A DNA stretch of 64,000 nt. Origin: an uncultured Allorhizobium sp. (GTDB taxonomy: Bacteria; Pseudomonadota; Alphaproteobacteria; Rhizobiales; Rhizobiaceae). Under the pieces are notes generated by a model. That model saw nothing but the letters and a program-made list of their open reading frames with translations, was not told the DNA's origin and did no database searches. Shown here in pieces: positions 1-9,508 of this stretch (positions are counted from its first letter, which is position 1; each line of letters starts with the position of its first letter). The DNA is taken from positions 1,379,001-1,443,000 of the forward strand of contig OY288189.1 in the NCBI GenBank assembly GCA_958439205.1, in the 5' to 3' direction. Made by a program: the position numbers and the translations under genes.

Positions 1-803
1 AAAGCTTCGAACCCTTCTTCTGGCAGACCACCAATGGTCAGGACCTCGCCGATCTCGGCAAGCGTTGCGTCGAGGCGATCGGCGATCGCGATATTACCAT
101 CTCGACACTCGGCATGTTCGGCAATCCGCTGGAAGAGACCGACATGGATCTCCAGACCCTGCAGGGCTGGAAGGACTGCATCGACAACGCGCATCATTTC
201 GGCGCGACCTGCGTCGCTGGGTTCACGGGGCGCGTTCGTAACCGTCCACTGACGGAGAGCCTGCCGCGCTATCGCGAAATCTGGAGCGAGCTTGCCAAGC
301 GCGCGGCAGACAAGGGCCTGAAGATCGCGTTCGAAAACTGCGCCATGGATGGCAACTGGCAGACGGGCGACTGGAACATCGCCCATAACCCGGATGCCTG
401 GGAGTTGATCTTCAACGAGACGCCGGACGACCACATCGGGCTCGAATGGGAGCCCTGCCATCAGATGGTCTATCTGATCGACCCGATCCCGCAGATCCGC
501 AAATGGGCGCACAAGTTCTTCCACGTGCATGGCAAGGACGCGACCATCCGCTGGGACGTCATCCGCGAGCATGGCGTCTTCGGCAAGCACCCCTTCGTCT
601 TCATGCGCACGCCGGGCTTCGGCGACACCAACTGGACGGATGTCATCTCGGAGTTGCGGCTCGCGGGCTGGTCCGGCTCGATCGACATCGAGGGCTGGCA
701 CGATCCCGTCTATCGCGACGCGCTGGAAATGACCGGCCAGGTGCATGGCCTCAACTATTTGAAGAATTGCCGGGGTGGGGATTTCGTCACCGATCCGCAA
801 TGA
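1..803 (+). CDS. Sugar phosphate isomerase/epimerase, TIM barrel (5' end cut off)
   Basis: The frame is open from the first bases of the window, so the start codon lies to the left; about 266 residues are visible. The product resembles the xylose-isomerase-like TIM-barrel family, which isomerises or epimerises sugars and inositol derivatives using a metal. Motifs that fit metal ligands are [20 protein letters not shown] and DIEGWHD near the C-terminus. It lies 62 bases ahead of a sugar-type ABC transporter on the same strand, so it probably acts on the imported sugar. The exact substrate cannot be told from the sequence. Family is fairly certain, function is not. Confidence 0.8.
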   Translation, partial: SFEPFFWQTTNGQDLADLGKRCVEAIGDRDITISTLGMFGNPLEETDMDLQTLQGWKDCIDNAHHFGATCVAGFTGRVRNRPLTESLPRYREIWSELAKRAADKGLKIAFENCAMDGNWQTGDWNIAHNPDAWELIFNETPDDHIGLEWEPCHQMVYLIDPIPQIRKWAHKFFHVHGKDATIRWDVIREHGVFGKHPFVFMRTPGFGDTNWTDVISELRLAGWSGSIDIEGWHDPVYRDALEMTGQVHGLNYLKNCRGGDFVTDPQ

Positions 804-805
804 GA

Positions 806-834
806 CTGCCCGTCGGCTTGGAGGAAGCCGGCAG
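806..834 (+). other. Intercistronic hairpin between isomerase and binding-protein gene
   Basis: CGGCTT and AAGCCG (814-819, 825-830) pair around a 5-base loop and are flanked by CTGC/GCAG. There is no T-run after it, so it looks like an mRNA-stability or processing element rather than a full terminator. Its position two bases after a stop codon supports a role in RNA. Confidence 0.35.
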
Positions 835-865
835 GACGACAAGGTCAAACCCTAAGGAGGAGAGC

Positions 866-2101
866 ATGTCTATCAAGAATTGCCTGATGGCCGGCGCGCT
901 GGCGCTGGCCTCCGTGTCCGGGCTCGCTGTGGCAGCCCATGCACAGGAAGAGGTCACCATCACCATCTGGAGCCTCGACAAGCCGGAGCAGCCGGCCTGG
1001 AATCTGGCCCGCGAATTCGACGAGAAGGAGCCGGGCATCAAGGTCGAATATCGTCTCGTGCAGTTCGACGATGTCGTCAGCGAAGCGATGCGCGCCTATT
1101 CGACCGGTCAGGCACCTGACATTATCGCCGTCGACAATCCGGAGCATGCGCTCTTTGCCTCGCGCGGCGCCTTCCTCGACCTGACGGACCGGATCGCGAA
1201 ATCCGAGGTCATCAAGCCGGGCAACTATTTCCCTGGCCCGCTCAATTCCGTCACCTGGGACGGCAAGCTGTTCGGCGTGCCCAAGGCGACCAATACGATT
1301 GCGCTCTACTACAATGCCGACATGTTCAAGGATAAGGGTCTCGATCCCGACAAGCCGCCGCAGACCTGGGCAGAACTCATCGACGCTGCGCGCAAGCTGA
1401 CCGATCCCGCGAAGAATGTTTACGGCCTCGCCTTCTCTGCCAAGGCCAGCGAAGAAGGCACCTTCCAGTTCCTGCCCTGGGCGCAGATGGGCGGCGGTGG
1501 CTACGAGAAGATCAATGCCGATGGTGCGGTCAAGGCGCTCGAAGCCTGGAAGACGATCATGGACGAGAAGCTCGCGTCGCCTGACAGCCTGACGCGCGGA
1601 CAGTGGGATTCGACCGGCACCTTCAATTCCGGCAATGCCGCCATGGCGATCTCCGGTCCCTGGGAGCTGAACCGCATGTCGGATGAAGCCAAGTTCGACT
1701 GGCGTGTGACGCTTCTGCCGGTCCCGGAAGCCGGTGCCGAGCGCTCGTCTGCCATGGGCGACTTCAACTATGCGATCTTCTCGAACAGCAAACATCCCGA
1801 GGAAGCCTTCAAGGCACTCGAGTACTTTGCCTCGCAGGACAATGTGATGTTCGAGAAATACGGACAGCTGCCGGCCCGCTCCGACATCACGCTGCCGGCC
1901 ACCGGCAACGAAAAGAAGGATGCAGCGCTGAAGGTCTTCCAGGAGCAGCTGCAGTTCGCCAAGGCCCGTGGTCCGCATCCGGAATGGCCGAAGATCTCCA
2001 AGGCGATCCAGGATGCCATCCAGAGTGCTCTCACCGGCCAGATGACGCCGAAGGAAGCGCTTGATCAGGCAGCTGAAACCATCGCTGCCGTGACTGGCTG
2101 A
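866..2101 (+). CDS. Sugar ABC transporter substrate-binding protein (CUT1 type)
   Basis: Periplasmic solute-binding protein of 411 residues that captures a carbohydrate and delivers it to the two permeases encoded next. The start is the ATG after a strong AAGGAGG site; a longer open frame upstream overlaps the isomerase and is spurious. A signal peptide is clear: positive N-terminus, hydrophobic core to about residue 20, then AHA before the likely cut after residue 26. The remainder has the extracellular solute-binding family 1 layout, with [10 protein letters not shown] near the mature start and a WELNRM segment. Neighbours (permeases, ATPase, isomerase) indicate a sugar ligand of unknown identity. 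Confidence 0.88.
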   Translation: MSIKNCLMAGALALASVSGLAVAAHAQEEVTITIWSLDKPEQPAWNLAREFDEKEPGIKVEYRLVQFDDVVSEAMRAYSTGQAPDIIAVDNPEHALFASRGAFLDLTDRIAKSEVIKPGNYFPGPLNSVTWDGKLFGVPKATNTIALYYNADMFKDKGLDPDKPPQTWAELIDAARKLTDPAKNVYGLAFSAKASEEGTFQFLPWAQMGGGGYEKINADGAVKALEAWKTIMDEKLASPDSLTRGQWDSTGTFNSGNAAMAISGPWELNRMSDEAKFDWRVTLLPVPEAGAERSSAMGDFNYAIFSNSKHPEEAFKALEYFASQDNVMFEKYGQLPARSDITLPATGNEKKDAALKVFQEQLQFAKARGPHPEWPKISKAIQDAIQSALTGQMTPKEALDQAAETIAAVTG

Positions 2102-2173
2102 CCCATCGGTAGGGATCCTCTGCCCACGCCCCCTGTGGAGAGAGGCTCGACCCTACCTCGTCAACCTCCCGGA

Positions 2174-2210
2174 GGGCCGTCCTCGTTCGCCTTAGTCGCG
2201 GGGGCGGCCC
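2174..2210 (+). other. Hairpin between binding-protein and permease genes
   Basis: GGGCCGTCC (2174-2182) pairs with GGGCGGCCC (2202-2210), including one G-U pair, around a loop of 19 bases. It lies in the 143-base gap after the binding-protein gene, a usual place for a structure that leaves the binding-protein mRNA more abundant than the permease mRNA. No T-run follows. Confidence 0.35.
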
Positions 2211-2244
2211 GACCGGAGATTTCCATCGCGATGCGGAGACCCTC

Positions 2245-3147
2245 ATGCGCAAGATCCTGTCCAGCCTGACTGATGGCCGTGGTTTCGACATCGGCCTGGT
2301 CGGACTGCCGCTCGCCTTCCTCTTCGTCCTGTCCGGCCTGCCGCTGCTCTACAACGTGCTGATGAGCTTCCAGGAAGTCGACATGTTCTCTCTGGGCACC
2401 TTCTTTCGCCCCTTTGTCGGCTTTAAGAACTACGTCTCCCTGTTTGCCCAGCGTGAAACCTGGCCGATCTTCATCAATACCGCCATCTTCGTCGGCGCCT
2501 CGATTGCCGGCCAGTTTCTGATCGGGTTTTCCCTCGCCCTATTCTTCTGGACGAATTTTCCCGGCGCTTCTTGGCTGCGCGGGCTTTTTCTCGTTTCCTG
2601 GGTCATGCCCGGGCTTGTGGTTGGCGCGATCTGGAACCTGGTGCTGTCGGGCGATTTCGGGGTCCTGAACTTCTTCCTTCGGGAAACGGGCTTGATCTCG
2701 GAGAACATCTTCTGGCGCTCGGATCCGAATTATTCGCTCTGGGCCGTGATCATCGCCAATATCTGGCTCGGGACGTCCTTCAACATGATCCTGCTCTCGG
2801 TCGGTCTCTCCGGCATTCCAAAAGATCTTTACGAGGCGGCTGAACTCGACGGTGCCAATGTCTGGCAGCGCTTCTGGACGATTACACTGCCGATGATGCG
2901 CTCCACGATCGGCGCGATTATCTCGCTCGGTCTGATCTTCACCCTCCAGCAGTTCGACCTCTTTGCCGCCATTACCTCCGGTGGGCCGAACAATGCGTCG
3001 AATGTCGCGCAATACTGGGCCTGGGACCAATCCTTCCGACAATATGATTTCGCCCGAGGTGCGACGATCTCCGTCATCATGATCGTCTTCGTGATGCTGG
3101 CGTCCGTTGTCTATGTGCGCTCGACGCGACAGGAGGTGCGCGGATGA
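2245..3147 (+). CDS. Sugar ABC transporter permease (MalF-like)
   Basis: Inner-membrane permease of 300 residues with about six hydrophobic segments, the first at residues 20-40. The binding-protein-dependent permease EAA loop is visible around residue 196 (YEAAELDGA, followed by ITLPMM), where the ATPase docks. It follows the binding-protein gene and its last bases overlap the next permease by ATGA, so the two are probably made as a pair. The Shine-Dalgarno site is GGAGA, ten bases before the ATG. Assignment to the carbohydrate (CUT1) class rests on the operon and overall architecture. Confidence 0.88.
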   Translation: MRKILSSLTDGRGFDIGLVGLPLAFLFVLSGLPLLYNVLMSFQEVDMFSLGTFFRPFVGFKNYVSLFAQRETWPIFINTAIFVGASIAGQFLIGFSLALFFWTNFPGASWLRGLFLVSWVMPGLVVGAIWNLVLSGDFGVLNFFLRETGLISENIFWRSDPNYSLWAVIIANIWLGTSFNMILLSVGLSGIPKDLYEAAELDGANVWQRFWTITLPMMRSTIGAIISLGLIFTLQQFDLFAAITSGGPNNASNVAQYWAWDQSFRQYDFARGATISVIMIVFVMLASVVYVRSTRQEVRG

Positions 3148-3971
3148 CCGAGACCTGGCGCAACCGGCTGATGCTGACGATCGCGATTGCGCTCGCAGCC
3201 ATCTATCTCTTCCCGCTCTACTGGATGTACGTCACGGCGCTGAAAACCGGCTCGGCGATGTTTGCAACGCCGCCGAGCTTTTGGCCGAGCGATCCGCAAT
3301 GGGGCACCTACGTGTATGTCTGGGAGAGCCGAAACCTCGCCCGCTATATGTGGAACTCGCTGATCATCGCCTTCGGCGCCGTGGCGCTGATCACGGTGCT
3401 CGGCACGGGCTGCGCCTATGTGCTCGCCCGCTATCGCAATGGCTGGATCGATGTCGGTCTCTTCCTCATCCTGATGCTGCAGGTCCTGCCGGCCTCACTG
3501 ATGATCACACCGATCTTCGTTGGCTTCTCGCAATTCGGGATGCTGGAATATCCGCGGCTTGCCGTCATCATCGCGATTGCCGCGAAAAGCATGCCGTTCT
3601 TCGTCGTGCTGGTGCGCGCCACTTTCATGAGCGTGCCGATCGAGCTTGAGGAGGCAGCCCTTGTCGACGGCAATTCGAGGGTCGGCGCTTTCTTTCACAT
3701 CGTCCTGCCGCTTGCCCGTAACGGCATCCTGGTGGCGGCCATTCTGATCTTCATGCAGGCCTTCGGCGAGTTCGTCTATTCGAAGTCGATCATCCAGGAT
3801 GCCGAATTCCAGCCGGCAAGCGTCGGGCTTAACTCCTTCATGGGGCCGAATACCAACGAGTGGAACAACATCATGGCGTTTGCCTCGATCTATGTAACGC
3901 CGATCCTCGCGGCCTTCGTTCTTCTGCAGCGCCGGATCGTCTCCGGGCTCACGTCTGGAGCTCTCAAATGA
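3144..3971 (+). CDS. Sugar ABC transporter permease (MalG-like)
   Basis: Second inner-membrane permease, 275 residues. It starts with a membrane segment at residues 10-30, and has an EAA loop near residue 169 (LEEAALVDGNS, then IVLPLA). This is the usual MalG-type partner of the preceding permease. It overlaps both neighbours by four bases (ATGA at each end), so permease and ATPase translation are probably coupled. It should form the heterodimeric channel for the unidentified sugar. Confidence 0.88.
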   Translation: MTETWRNRLMLTIAIALAAIYLFPLYWMYVTALKTGSAMFATPPSFWPSDPQWGTYVYVWESRNLARYMWNSLIIAFGAVALITVLGTGCAYVLARYRNGWIDVGLFLILMLQVLPASLMITPIFVGFSQFGMLEYPRLAVIIAIAAKSMPFFVVLVRATFMSVPIELEEAALVDGNSRVGAFFHIVLPLARNGILVAAILIFMQAFGEFVYSKSIIQDAEFQPASVGLNSFMGPNTNEWNNIMAFASIYVTPILAAFVLLQRRIVSGLTSGALK

Positions 3972-5047
3972 CCCATCAGATCGAACTATCCGGCGTCAAC
4001 AAATACTACGGTGCCTATCATGCGCTTCGCGACATCGACCTGAAGATCAAGAAGGGATCGTTCGTGGCTCTGGTCGGTCCGTCCGGCTGTGGCAAGTCCA
4101 CCCTTCTTCGGTCGCTGGCCGGCCTTGAGAGCATTTCGGCCGGTGACCTGGTGATTGCCGGCGAGCGAATGAATGGTGTTCCGCCGCGCAAGCGCGACCT
4201 TGCCATGGTGTTCCAGTCCTATGCGCTCTATCCGCATATGACCGTGGAGGAGAACCTCACCTATTCACTGCGCATTCGCGGGGTGAAGAAGGCGGAAGCC
4301 AAGAAGGCGGCGGAAGAGGTGGCGGCAACGACGGGCTTGTCCAATCTCCTACATCGCTACCCGCGCGAACTCTCCGGTGGCCAGCGCCAGCGCGTGGCGA
4401 TGAGCCGGGCGATCATCCGGCATCCCAAGGCCTTCCTGTTCGACGAGCCACTGTCTAATCTCGACGCCGCGCTTCGCGTGCATATGCGCAAGGAGATCCG
4501 CTCGCTGCATGACCGGCTGGGCGCGACCTCCGTCTATGTCACCCATGACCAGATCGAGGCGATGACCATGGCGGACCATGTCGTGGTCATGCGGCAAGGC
4601 GTGATCGAGCAGCAGGGCGCGCCGCTGGAGCTTTATGATCGGCCGGTCAACAAGTTCGTCGCCGGCTTTATCGGCTCGCCGGCGATGAACTTCATCCCGG
4701 CGACGGTCGGTGCTGACGGGAAGTCGCTGGTGCTGGATCTGGGTATGCCACAGGTGATCCCTCTCGATCGGCCTGTTCCCACGAATTCGAACCTGATCGT
4801 GGGTCTCCGACCCGAACATCTGCGGCTCGTTTCGGATGCCGAGGCACAGCTCAAGCTTCCTGTCGGCATCGTAGAGAGCACGGGCTCGATGACCTATATC
4901 AGTTCCGCCAGCAAGCCGGAGATCAACGTCGTGGTCTCCGAGCGCCAGTCACTGAAGCATGGGGACATGATGTCGCTCGGCTTCGATCCACAGCATTTGC
5001 ACCTGTTCGATGCAGACAGCGAAAGGCGGATCGAGATTGTGGCGTGA
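3968..5047 (+). CDS. Sugar ABC transporter ATPase (UgpC/MsmK type)
   Basis: ATP-hydrolysing subunit of 359 residues. Walker A is GPSGCGKST at about residues 37-45, the signature is LSGGQRQRVAMSRAI near 134, Walker B is FLFDEPLSNLDA near 156, and the switch histidine is in YVTHDQIEAMTMAD. The C-terminal third is the TOBE-like regulatory domain typical of sugar importers (GLRPEHL). The start chosen is the ATG that overlaps the upstream permease stop as ATGA; a longer frame exists but lies inside the permease gene. It ends the operon, 15 bases from the convergent glnT-like gene. Confidence 0.92.
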   Translation: MTHQIELSGVNKYYGAYHALRDIDLKIKKGSFVALVGPSGCGKSTLLRSLAGLESISAGDLVIAGERMNGVPPRKRDLAMVFQSYALYPHMTVEENLTYSLRIRGVKKAEAKKAAEEVAATTGLSNLLHRYPRELSGGQRQRVAMSRAIIRHPKAFLFDEPLSNLDAALRVHMRKEIRSLHDRLGATSVYVTHDQIEAMTMADHVVVMRQGVIEQQGAPLELYDRPVNKFVAGFIGSPAMNFIPATVGADGKSLVLDLGMPQVIPLDRPVPTNSNLIVGLRPEHLRLVSDAEAQLKLPVGIVESTGSMTYISSASKPEINVVVSERQSLKHGDMMSLGFDPQHLHLFDADSERRIEIVA

Positions 5048-5062
5048 TGCTGGTGCGGTCCC

Positions 5063-6370
5063 TCAGATGTCCAACGTCGTCTGGCGTTCCCAGGCGGTGA
5101 AATGCCCGCAATAGCTGTTCCACTCGTCATGCTTGAGCTTGAGATAGGCGTCTGAGAATTCAGACCCAAGCGCTGTTTTCAGCACGTCATCCTGCTCGAA
5201 GGCGCGCAGGGCATCGAGAAGGTTGAGCGGCAGTCGGGGGGCATCCTTCACCGTATGGCCATCGCGGTACATGTCGATGTCATAATGCGGGCCGGGATCG
5301 GCATTGCTTTTGAGACCGCTCAGGCCAGCCGCGATTATGATCGCTTGCAGCAGGTAGGGGTTCACGGCGCCATCGGGCAGGCGGAGTTCGAAGCGGCCGG
5401 GGCCGGGAACGCGGACCATATGGGTGCGGTTGTTGCCGGTCCAGGTCACGGTGTTTGGCGCCCAGGTGGCGCCAGAGACGGTGCGCGGCGCGTTGATGCG
5501 CTTGTAGGAATTGACCGTCGGATTGGTGATCGCGGCGAGTGCGGATGCGTGCTTCATGATGCCGCCAAGGAAGGTCTTGCCCTTGGCCGATAGGCCGAAG
5601 GGCATGTCCTTGTCGGCGAAGATGTTGATCTTGCCGTCGCGATCCCAGACCGAGATATGCGCGTGGCAGCCATTGCCGGTCAGGCCCTTGAAGGGTTTCG
5701 GCATGAAGGTAGCGCGCAGTCCGTGCTTCTCGGCGACTGACTTGACCATGAACTTGAAGAACGAATGCTTGTCGGCCGTCTTCAGGGCGTCGTCATATTC
5801 CCAGTTCATCTCGAACTGGCCGTTCGCATCTTCATGGTCGTTCTGATAGGGCTTCCAGCCGAGCGCCAGCATGTGGTCGCAGATCTCGGCGATGACGTCA
5901 TAGCGGCGCATCAGCGCCTGCTGGTCGTAGCAGGGCTTCTCCGCCGTGTCGTATTGGTCCGAGATCGTATCGCCGTCAGCCGAGATCAGGAAGAATTCCG
6001 GCTCGACCCCGGTCTTCACCCGCAGACCATGCTCGGCGGCTTCTGCGACGAGTTTCTTCAGGACGACACGCGGGGCCTGTGCGACCAGCTCGTCTTCCAT
6101 CATGCAGTCGGCCGCGACCCAGGCGACCTCAGGCTTCCACGGGAGCTGGATGACGGAGGAAGCGTCAGGGATGGCGAAGAGGTCGGGATGGGCGGGCGTC
6201 AGGTCGAGCCAGGTCGCAAAGCCGGCAAAGCCCGCGCCTTCCTTTTGCATGTCGGCGATGGCCTGAGACGGGACCAGCTTGGCGCGCTGGGCGCCGAAGA
6301 GGTCGGTATAGCTGATCATGAAGTATTTGATGCCTCGCTCCGCAGCGAAGCCTGCCAGATCCTGTGTCAC
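5063..6370 (-). CDS. glnT: Glutamine synthetase-like enzyme, GlnT / gamma-glutamylmethylamide synthetase family
   Basis: Protein of 435 residues of the glutamine synthetase superfamily, starting at a GTG with GGGGAA before it. Visible family features are the beta-grasp N-terminus (FMISYTDLFGAQRAKLVPS), the metal-binding EPEF near residue 122, NGCHAHIS near 235 and RFELRLPDGAVNPYL near 330. It ligates ammonia, or in the related GMA synthetases methylamine, to glutamate with ATP. It lies downstream of glxBCD in the same direction, an arrangement known in rhizobia; relatives pair such an enzyme with N-methylglutamate synthase. A terminator separates it from glxD, so it may have its own promoter. 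Which amine it uses is open. Confidence 0.82.
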   Translation of the reverse strand: MTQDLAGFAAERGIKYFMISYTDLFGAQRAKLVPSQAIADMQKEGAGFAGFATWLDLTPAHPDLFAIPDASSVIQLPWKPEVAWVAADCMMEDELVAQAPRVVLKKLVAEAAEHGLRVKTGVEPEFFLISADGDTISDQYDTAEKPCYDQQALMRRYDVIAEICDHMLALGWKPYQNDHEDANGQFEMNWEYDDALKTADKHSFFKFMVKSVAEKHGLRATFMPKPFKGLTGNGCHAHISVWDRDGKINIFADKDMPFGLSAKGKTFLGGIMKHASALAAITNPTVNSYKRINAPRTVSGATWAPNTVTWTGNNRTHMVRVPGPGRFELRLPDGAVNPYLLQAIIIAAGLSGLKSNADPGPHYDIDMYRDGHTVKDAPRLPLNLLDALRAFEQDDVLKTALGSEFSDAYLKLKHDEWNSYCGHFTAWERQTTLDI

Positions 6371-6409
6371 GTCGTTCCCCTGTTTTTATGGATTGAGACA
6401 CATGTGTTG

Positions 6410-6448
6410 AAAAAGAATGGCCGCATCCGTGGGTGCGGATGCGGCCAT
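6410..6448 (-). terminator. Rho-independent terminator after glxD
   Basis: On the minus strand a perfect 12-base-pair stem (6417-6428 with 6437-6448, eight-base loop) is followed by TCTTTTT. It lies 8 bases beyond the glxD stop codon and before the glnT start, so transcripts from glxB should end here at least in part. Confidence 0.75.
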
Positions 6449-6456
6449 CAGGGCTC

Positions 6457-7785
6457 TTAAAAACCTCCCTTGCCGGGATACCAGCTCGTGCCGGCGAGTG
6501 GCACCTGGGCCATGGCGGCGGCCTCCATCGTCAATGCGCAGAGATCCTCTGGCTCCAGATTGTGCAGTTTGTTCTTGCCGCAGGCCCGCGCGATCGTCTG
6601 CGCCTCCAGCGTCATGACCTTCAGATAGTTGGCGAGCCTGCGGCCGGCAGCGACCGGATCGAGGCGGGCGGCGAGTTCCGGATCCTGCGTGGTGATGCCG
6701 GCCGGGTCCTTGCCCTCATGCCAGTCATCATAGGCCCCGGCGGTGGTGCCAAGCTTCTGGTATTCCTCTTCCCACTTCGGGTCGTTGTCGCCGATGGCAA
6801 CGAGGGCTGCGGTGCCAATCGAAACGACATCTGCGCCGAGCGCTAGAGCCTTGGCAACATCGGCGCCCGAGCGAATGCCGCCCGAAATTACCAACTGGAC
6901 CTTACGATGCATGCCGAGATCCTGCAGCGCCTGGACGGCGGGGCGGATGCAGGCGAGCGTCGGCATGCCGACATTTTCGATGAACACGTCCTGGGTGGCG
7001 GCCGTGCCGCCCTGCATACCGTCGAGCACGACGACATCGGCGCCAGCCTTCACGGCAAGAGCGGTGTCGTAATAGGGGCGAGCGCCGCCGACTTTCACAT
7101 AGATCGGCTTTTCCCAGTCGGTGATCTCGCGCAGTTCGAGGATCTTGATTTCGAGATCGTCTGGGCCTGTCCAGTCGGGGTGACGGCAGGCGGAGCGCTG
7201 GTCGATGCCCATCGGCAGATTGCGCATCTGGGCGACGCGGTCGGAGATCTTCTGGCCTAGCAGCATGCCGCCGCCGCCGGGCTTCGCGCCCTGACCGACC
7301 ACGACCTCGATCGCGTCGGCGCGGCGCAGATCCCTAGGGTTCATGCCGTAGCGGGAGGGAAGATACTGGTAGACCAGCTTTTCGGAATGGCCGCGTTCCT
7401 CGTCGGTCATGCCGCCGTCGCCTGTTGTCGTCGAGGTGCCTGCGAGCGTCGCGCCGCGACCGAGCGCTTCCTTGGCATTGCCCGAGAGGGCGCCGAAGCT
7501 CATGCCGGCAATGGTGATCGGGATCTTCAACTCGATCGGCTTCTTGGCAAAGCGCGTGCCGAGGACCACCGAGGTATCGCACTTCTCGCGATAGCCTTCG
7601 AGCGGATAGCGCGAGATCGAGGCGCCGAGGAAGAGCAGGTCGTCGAAATGCGGCACCTTCCGCTTCGTGCCACCGCCACGGATGTCATAGATGCCGGTTG
7701 CGGCAGCGCGGCGAATTTCGGCGAGCGTATGATCATCGAAAGTGGCGGACTTGCGCGGCGGGGTGAAGGGGTTGTGGTAGCTCAT
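6457..7785 (-). CDS. glxD: FMN-binding glutamate synthase-like protein GlxD
   Basis: Protein of 442 residues corresponding to the central FMN/Fe-S domain of glutamate synthase. It contains the synthase barrel segments KPGGGGMLLGQKIS, the phosphate-binding VISGGIRSGADVAKALALGAD and GTSTTTGDGG. It should combine an ammonia or amine with 2-oxoglutarate in a complex with GlxB and GlxC, which supply the amidotransferase and GXGXG parts. A large glutamate synthase is here split into three genes, as in rhizobial glxBCD and in N-methylglutamate synthase (MgsABC). The gene lies 15 bases after glxC and ends in a strong terminator. Confidence 0.85.
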   Translation of the reverse strand: MSYHNPFTPPRKSATFDDHTLAEIRRAAATGIYDIRGGGTKRKVPHFDDLLFLGASISRYPLEGYREKCDTSVVLGTRFAKKPIELKIPITIAGMSFGALSGNAKEALGRGATLAGTSTTTGDGGMTDEERGHSEKLVYQYLPSRYGMNPRDLRRADAIEVVVGQGAKPGGGGMLLGQKISDRVAQMRNLPMGIDQRSACRHPDWTGPDDLEIKILELREITDWEKPIYVKVGGARPYYDTALAVKAGADVVVLDGMQGGTAATQDVFIENVGMPTLACIRPAVQALQDLGMHRKVQLVISGGIRSGADVAKALALGADVVSIGTAALVAIGDNDPKWEEEYQKLGTTAGAYDDWHEGKDPAGITTQDPELAARLDPVAAGRRLANYLKVMTLEAQTIARACGKNKLHNLEPEDLCALTMEAAAMAQVPLAGTSWYPGKGGF

Positions 7786-7800
7786 GCGCTTTTCCTCGCC

Positions 7801-8487
7801 TCAATACGCGTCGGCATTGTCGATGTTGAAATTGTAGAGCTTTCGGGCCGAACCGTAGCGCTTGAACTCTTCGGGCTTGGCATGCGTCACGCCGGCCTTC
7901 GCCAGCAGTTCGGCCAGCTTTTCGAGATGTTCGGGGCGCATTTCCTTTTCGATGCAATCGGCGCCGAGGCTCTTCACCGAGCCGCGCACGAAGAGCTTCG
8001 CTTCGTAGATGCTGTCGCCCAGCGCTTCGCCCGCATCGCCGCAGACGACGAGGTGGCCGGACTGCCCCATGAAGGCCGACATGTGGCCGATCGATCCATG
8101 CACGACGATGTCGATGCCCTTCATCGAGATGCCGCAGCGGGAGGCGGCATTGCCCTTGATGACCAGCAGGCCGCCGCGACCGGTGGCGCCGGCATATTGT
8201 GAGGCGTCGCCCTCGATCACCACCGTGCCGGACATCATGTTTTCCGCCACGCCCGGACCAGCCGAGCCATGGATGGTCACGGTGCCACCGTCATTCATGC
8301 CGGCGCAGTAATAGCCGACCGATCCCTTCACCTCGACGGTGACAGGCGCGTCGATGCCGACGGCAACAGCATGATGGCCACGCGGGTTCACCACCTCGAA
8401 TTCGAGGTCGTTTGCGCCGGTGCCAAGATTATGGAGCGCGCTGTTCAACTCGCGAAGCGGGGTATGGGAGAGGTCAAAGATTGGCAT
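7801..8487 (-). CDS. glxC: GXGXG-domain protein GlxC (glutamate synthase alpha C-terminal-like)
   Basis: Protein of 228 residues made almost wholly of the right-handed beta-helix that closes glutamate synthase. Repeats of the GXGXG type are visible: GSVGYYCAGMNDGG, GSAGPGVAENMMSG, GATGRGG, GNAASRCGISMKG, GSIGHMSAFMGQSG. It has no known catalytic site; in the large enzyme this domain holds the other two together. It lies between glxB and glxD with short gaps (26 and 15 bases), so the three are one transcription unit. Confidence 0.85.
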   Translation of the reverse strand: MPIFDLSHTPLRELNSALHNLGTGANDLEFEVVNPRGHHAVAVGIDAPVTVEVKGSVGYYCAGMNDGGTVTIHGSAGPGVAENMMSGTVVIEGDASQYAGATGRGGLLVIKGNAASRCGISMKGIDIVVHGSIGHMSAFMGQSGHLVVCGDAGEALGDSIYEAKLFVRGSVKSLGADCIEKEMRPEHLEKLAELLAKAGVTHAKPEEFKRYGSARKLYNFNIDNADAY

Positions 8488-8513
8488 TCAACAAGCTTTC
8501 TCGGTATCGCGGA

Positions 8514-9419
8514 TCAGGCGGCCTTTTCATGGTCCCAGAAATAGACGGTGGCCGGCTCCGGCTCCCAGACGCGGGCTGTCTCGATGCCCGGCAGGTTGAC
8601 CAGGGCGCGGTACTCGGAGCCGAAGGCGACATACTGGTCGGTCTCGGCCATCACGGCTGGCTTGCAGGCGATCGGGTCGCGCACGACGCCGAAACCGGTC
8701 TTGGTGCCGACGACGAAGGTGAAGAAGCCGTCGAGATCGTCGAGTGCGCCGGTCAGTGCCTCGCCGAGATCCTTGCCCTTGGCCATTTCAGCGGTGAGGT
8801 AGGCAGCTGCCACTTCGCTATCGTTCTGGGTCTCGAAGGACATGCCTTCGCGGATCAGCTCGCGGCGCAGGTTGTTGTGGTTCGATAGCGAGCCATTGTG
8901 CACGAGGCACTGGTCGGCCCCGGTCGAGAAGGGATGTGCGCCGAGCGTTGTGACGGCGCTTTCGGTTGCCATGCGGGTATGGCCGATGCCGTGGGTGCCG
9001 CCCATGGCGCGGACGCCGAAGCGCTGTACGACGTCTTTGGGAAGCCCGACTTCCTTGAAGATCTCGACACTTTCGCCGGAGCCCATGATGCGGACATTGG
9101 GGCGGATGTCGGCAAGAGCCGCCCGGATCTCGGTCAGTTGACTCGCGGCGATCGAGATGACCGCATGGGTGCTCTTCAGTTCGATTTCCGCGGGGATGCC
9201 TGCCTTGGCCAGATCTTCGGCGAGGCCCGCAAAATCACTTTCCGGGGCGGCAGACTGGATGGTGACCTTGGCGGTCTTGCCATCGACGCCGCCGTAGATG
9301 GCGATACCGGCCGAGTCCGGTCCTCGGTCGGTCATGGTGATCAGCATGTCCGAGAGCAGATCGCCGAGCCGGGGCTCCAGCGCCTTGTCCTTGAGAAACA
9401 GACCTACAATGCCGCACAT
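8514..9419 (-). CDS. glxB: Class II glutamine amidotransferase GlxB
   Basis: Protein of 301 residues starting MCGIVGLF. The start was set so that cysteine 2 becomes the N-terminal nucleophile, as in all class II amidotransferases; a start five codons upstream would block this. GGAGGGCG precedes the ATG. DRGPDSAGIA and the HNGSLSNHNNLR segment (with TRMATES before it) match the Ntn-hydrolase active site. It releases ammonia from glutamine, or in the methylamine-using relatives acts as the A subunit of N-methylglutamate synthase. First gene of the glxBCD unit, 90 bases downstream of the XRE-cupin regulator. Confidence 0.85.
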   Translation of the reverse strand: MCGIVGLFLKDKALEPRLGDLLSDMLITMTDRGPDSAGIAIYGGVDGKTAKVTIQSAAPESDFAGLAEDLAKAGIPAEIELKSTHAVISIAASQLTEIRAALADIRPNVRIMGSGESVEIFKEVGLPKDVVQRFGVRAMGGTHGIGHTRMATESAVTTLGAHPFSTGADQCLVHNGSLSNHNNLRRELIREGMSFETQNDSEVAAAYLTAEMAKGKDLGEALTGALDDLDGFFTFVVGTKTGFGVVRDPIACKPAVMAETDQYVAFGSEYRALVNLPGIETARVWEPEPATVYFWDHEKAA

Positions 9420-9508
9420 GGCCACGCCCTCCAAAGTCTCTGGAGAAAGGGCTAGCAGCGGCGATCACGAAAATCAATCTAAAGGAATAAAGTTTTCCTG
9501 GTGGGCAA

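Noticed and set aside
446..865. N-terminal extension of the substrate-binding protein frame
   Set aside because: It overlaps the isomerase gene, and the internal ATG has the ribosome-binding site and the signal peptide.
845..1978. Minus-strand frame of 377 codons opposite the substrate-binding protein
   Set aside because: The plus-strand product has a clear signal peptide, fold and ribosome-binding site.
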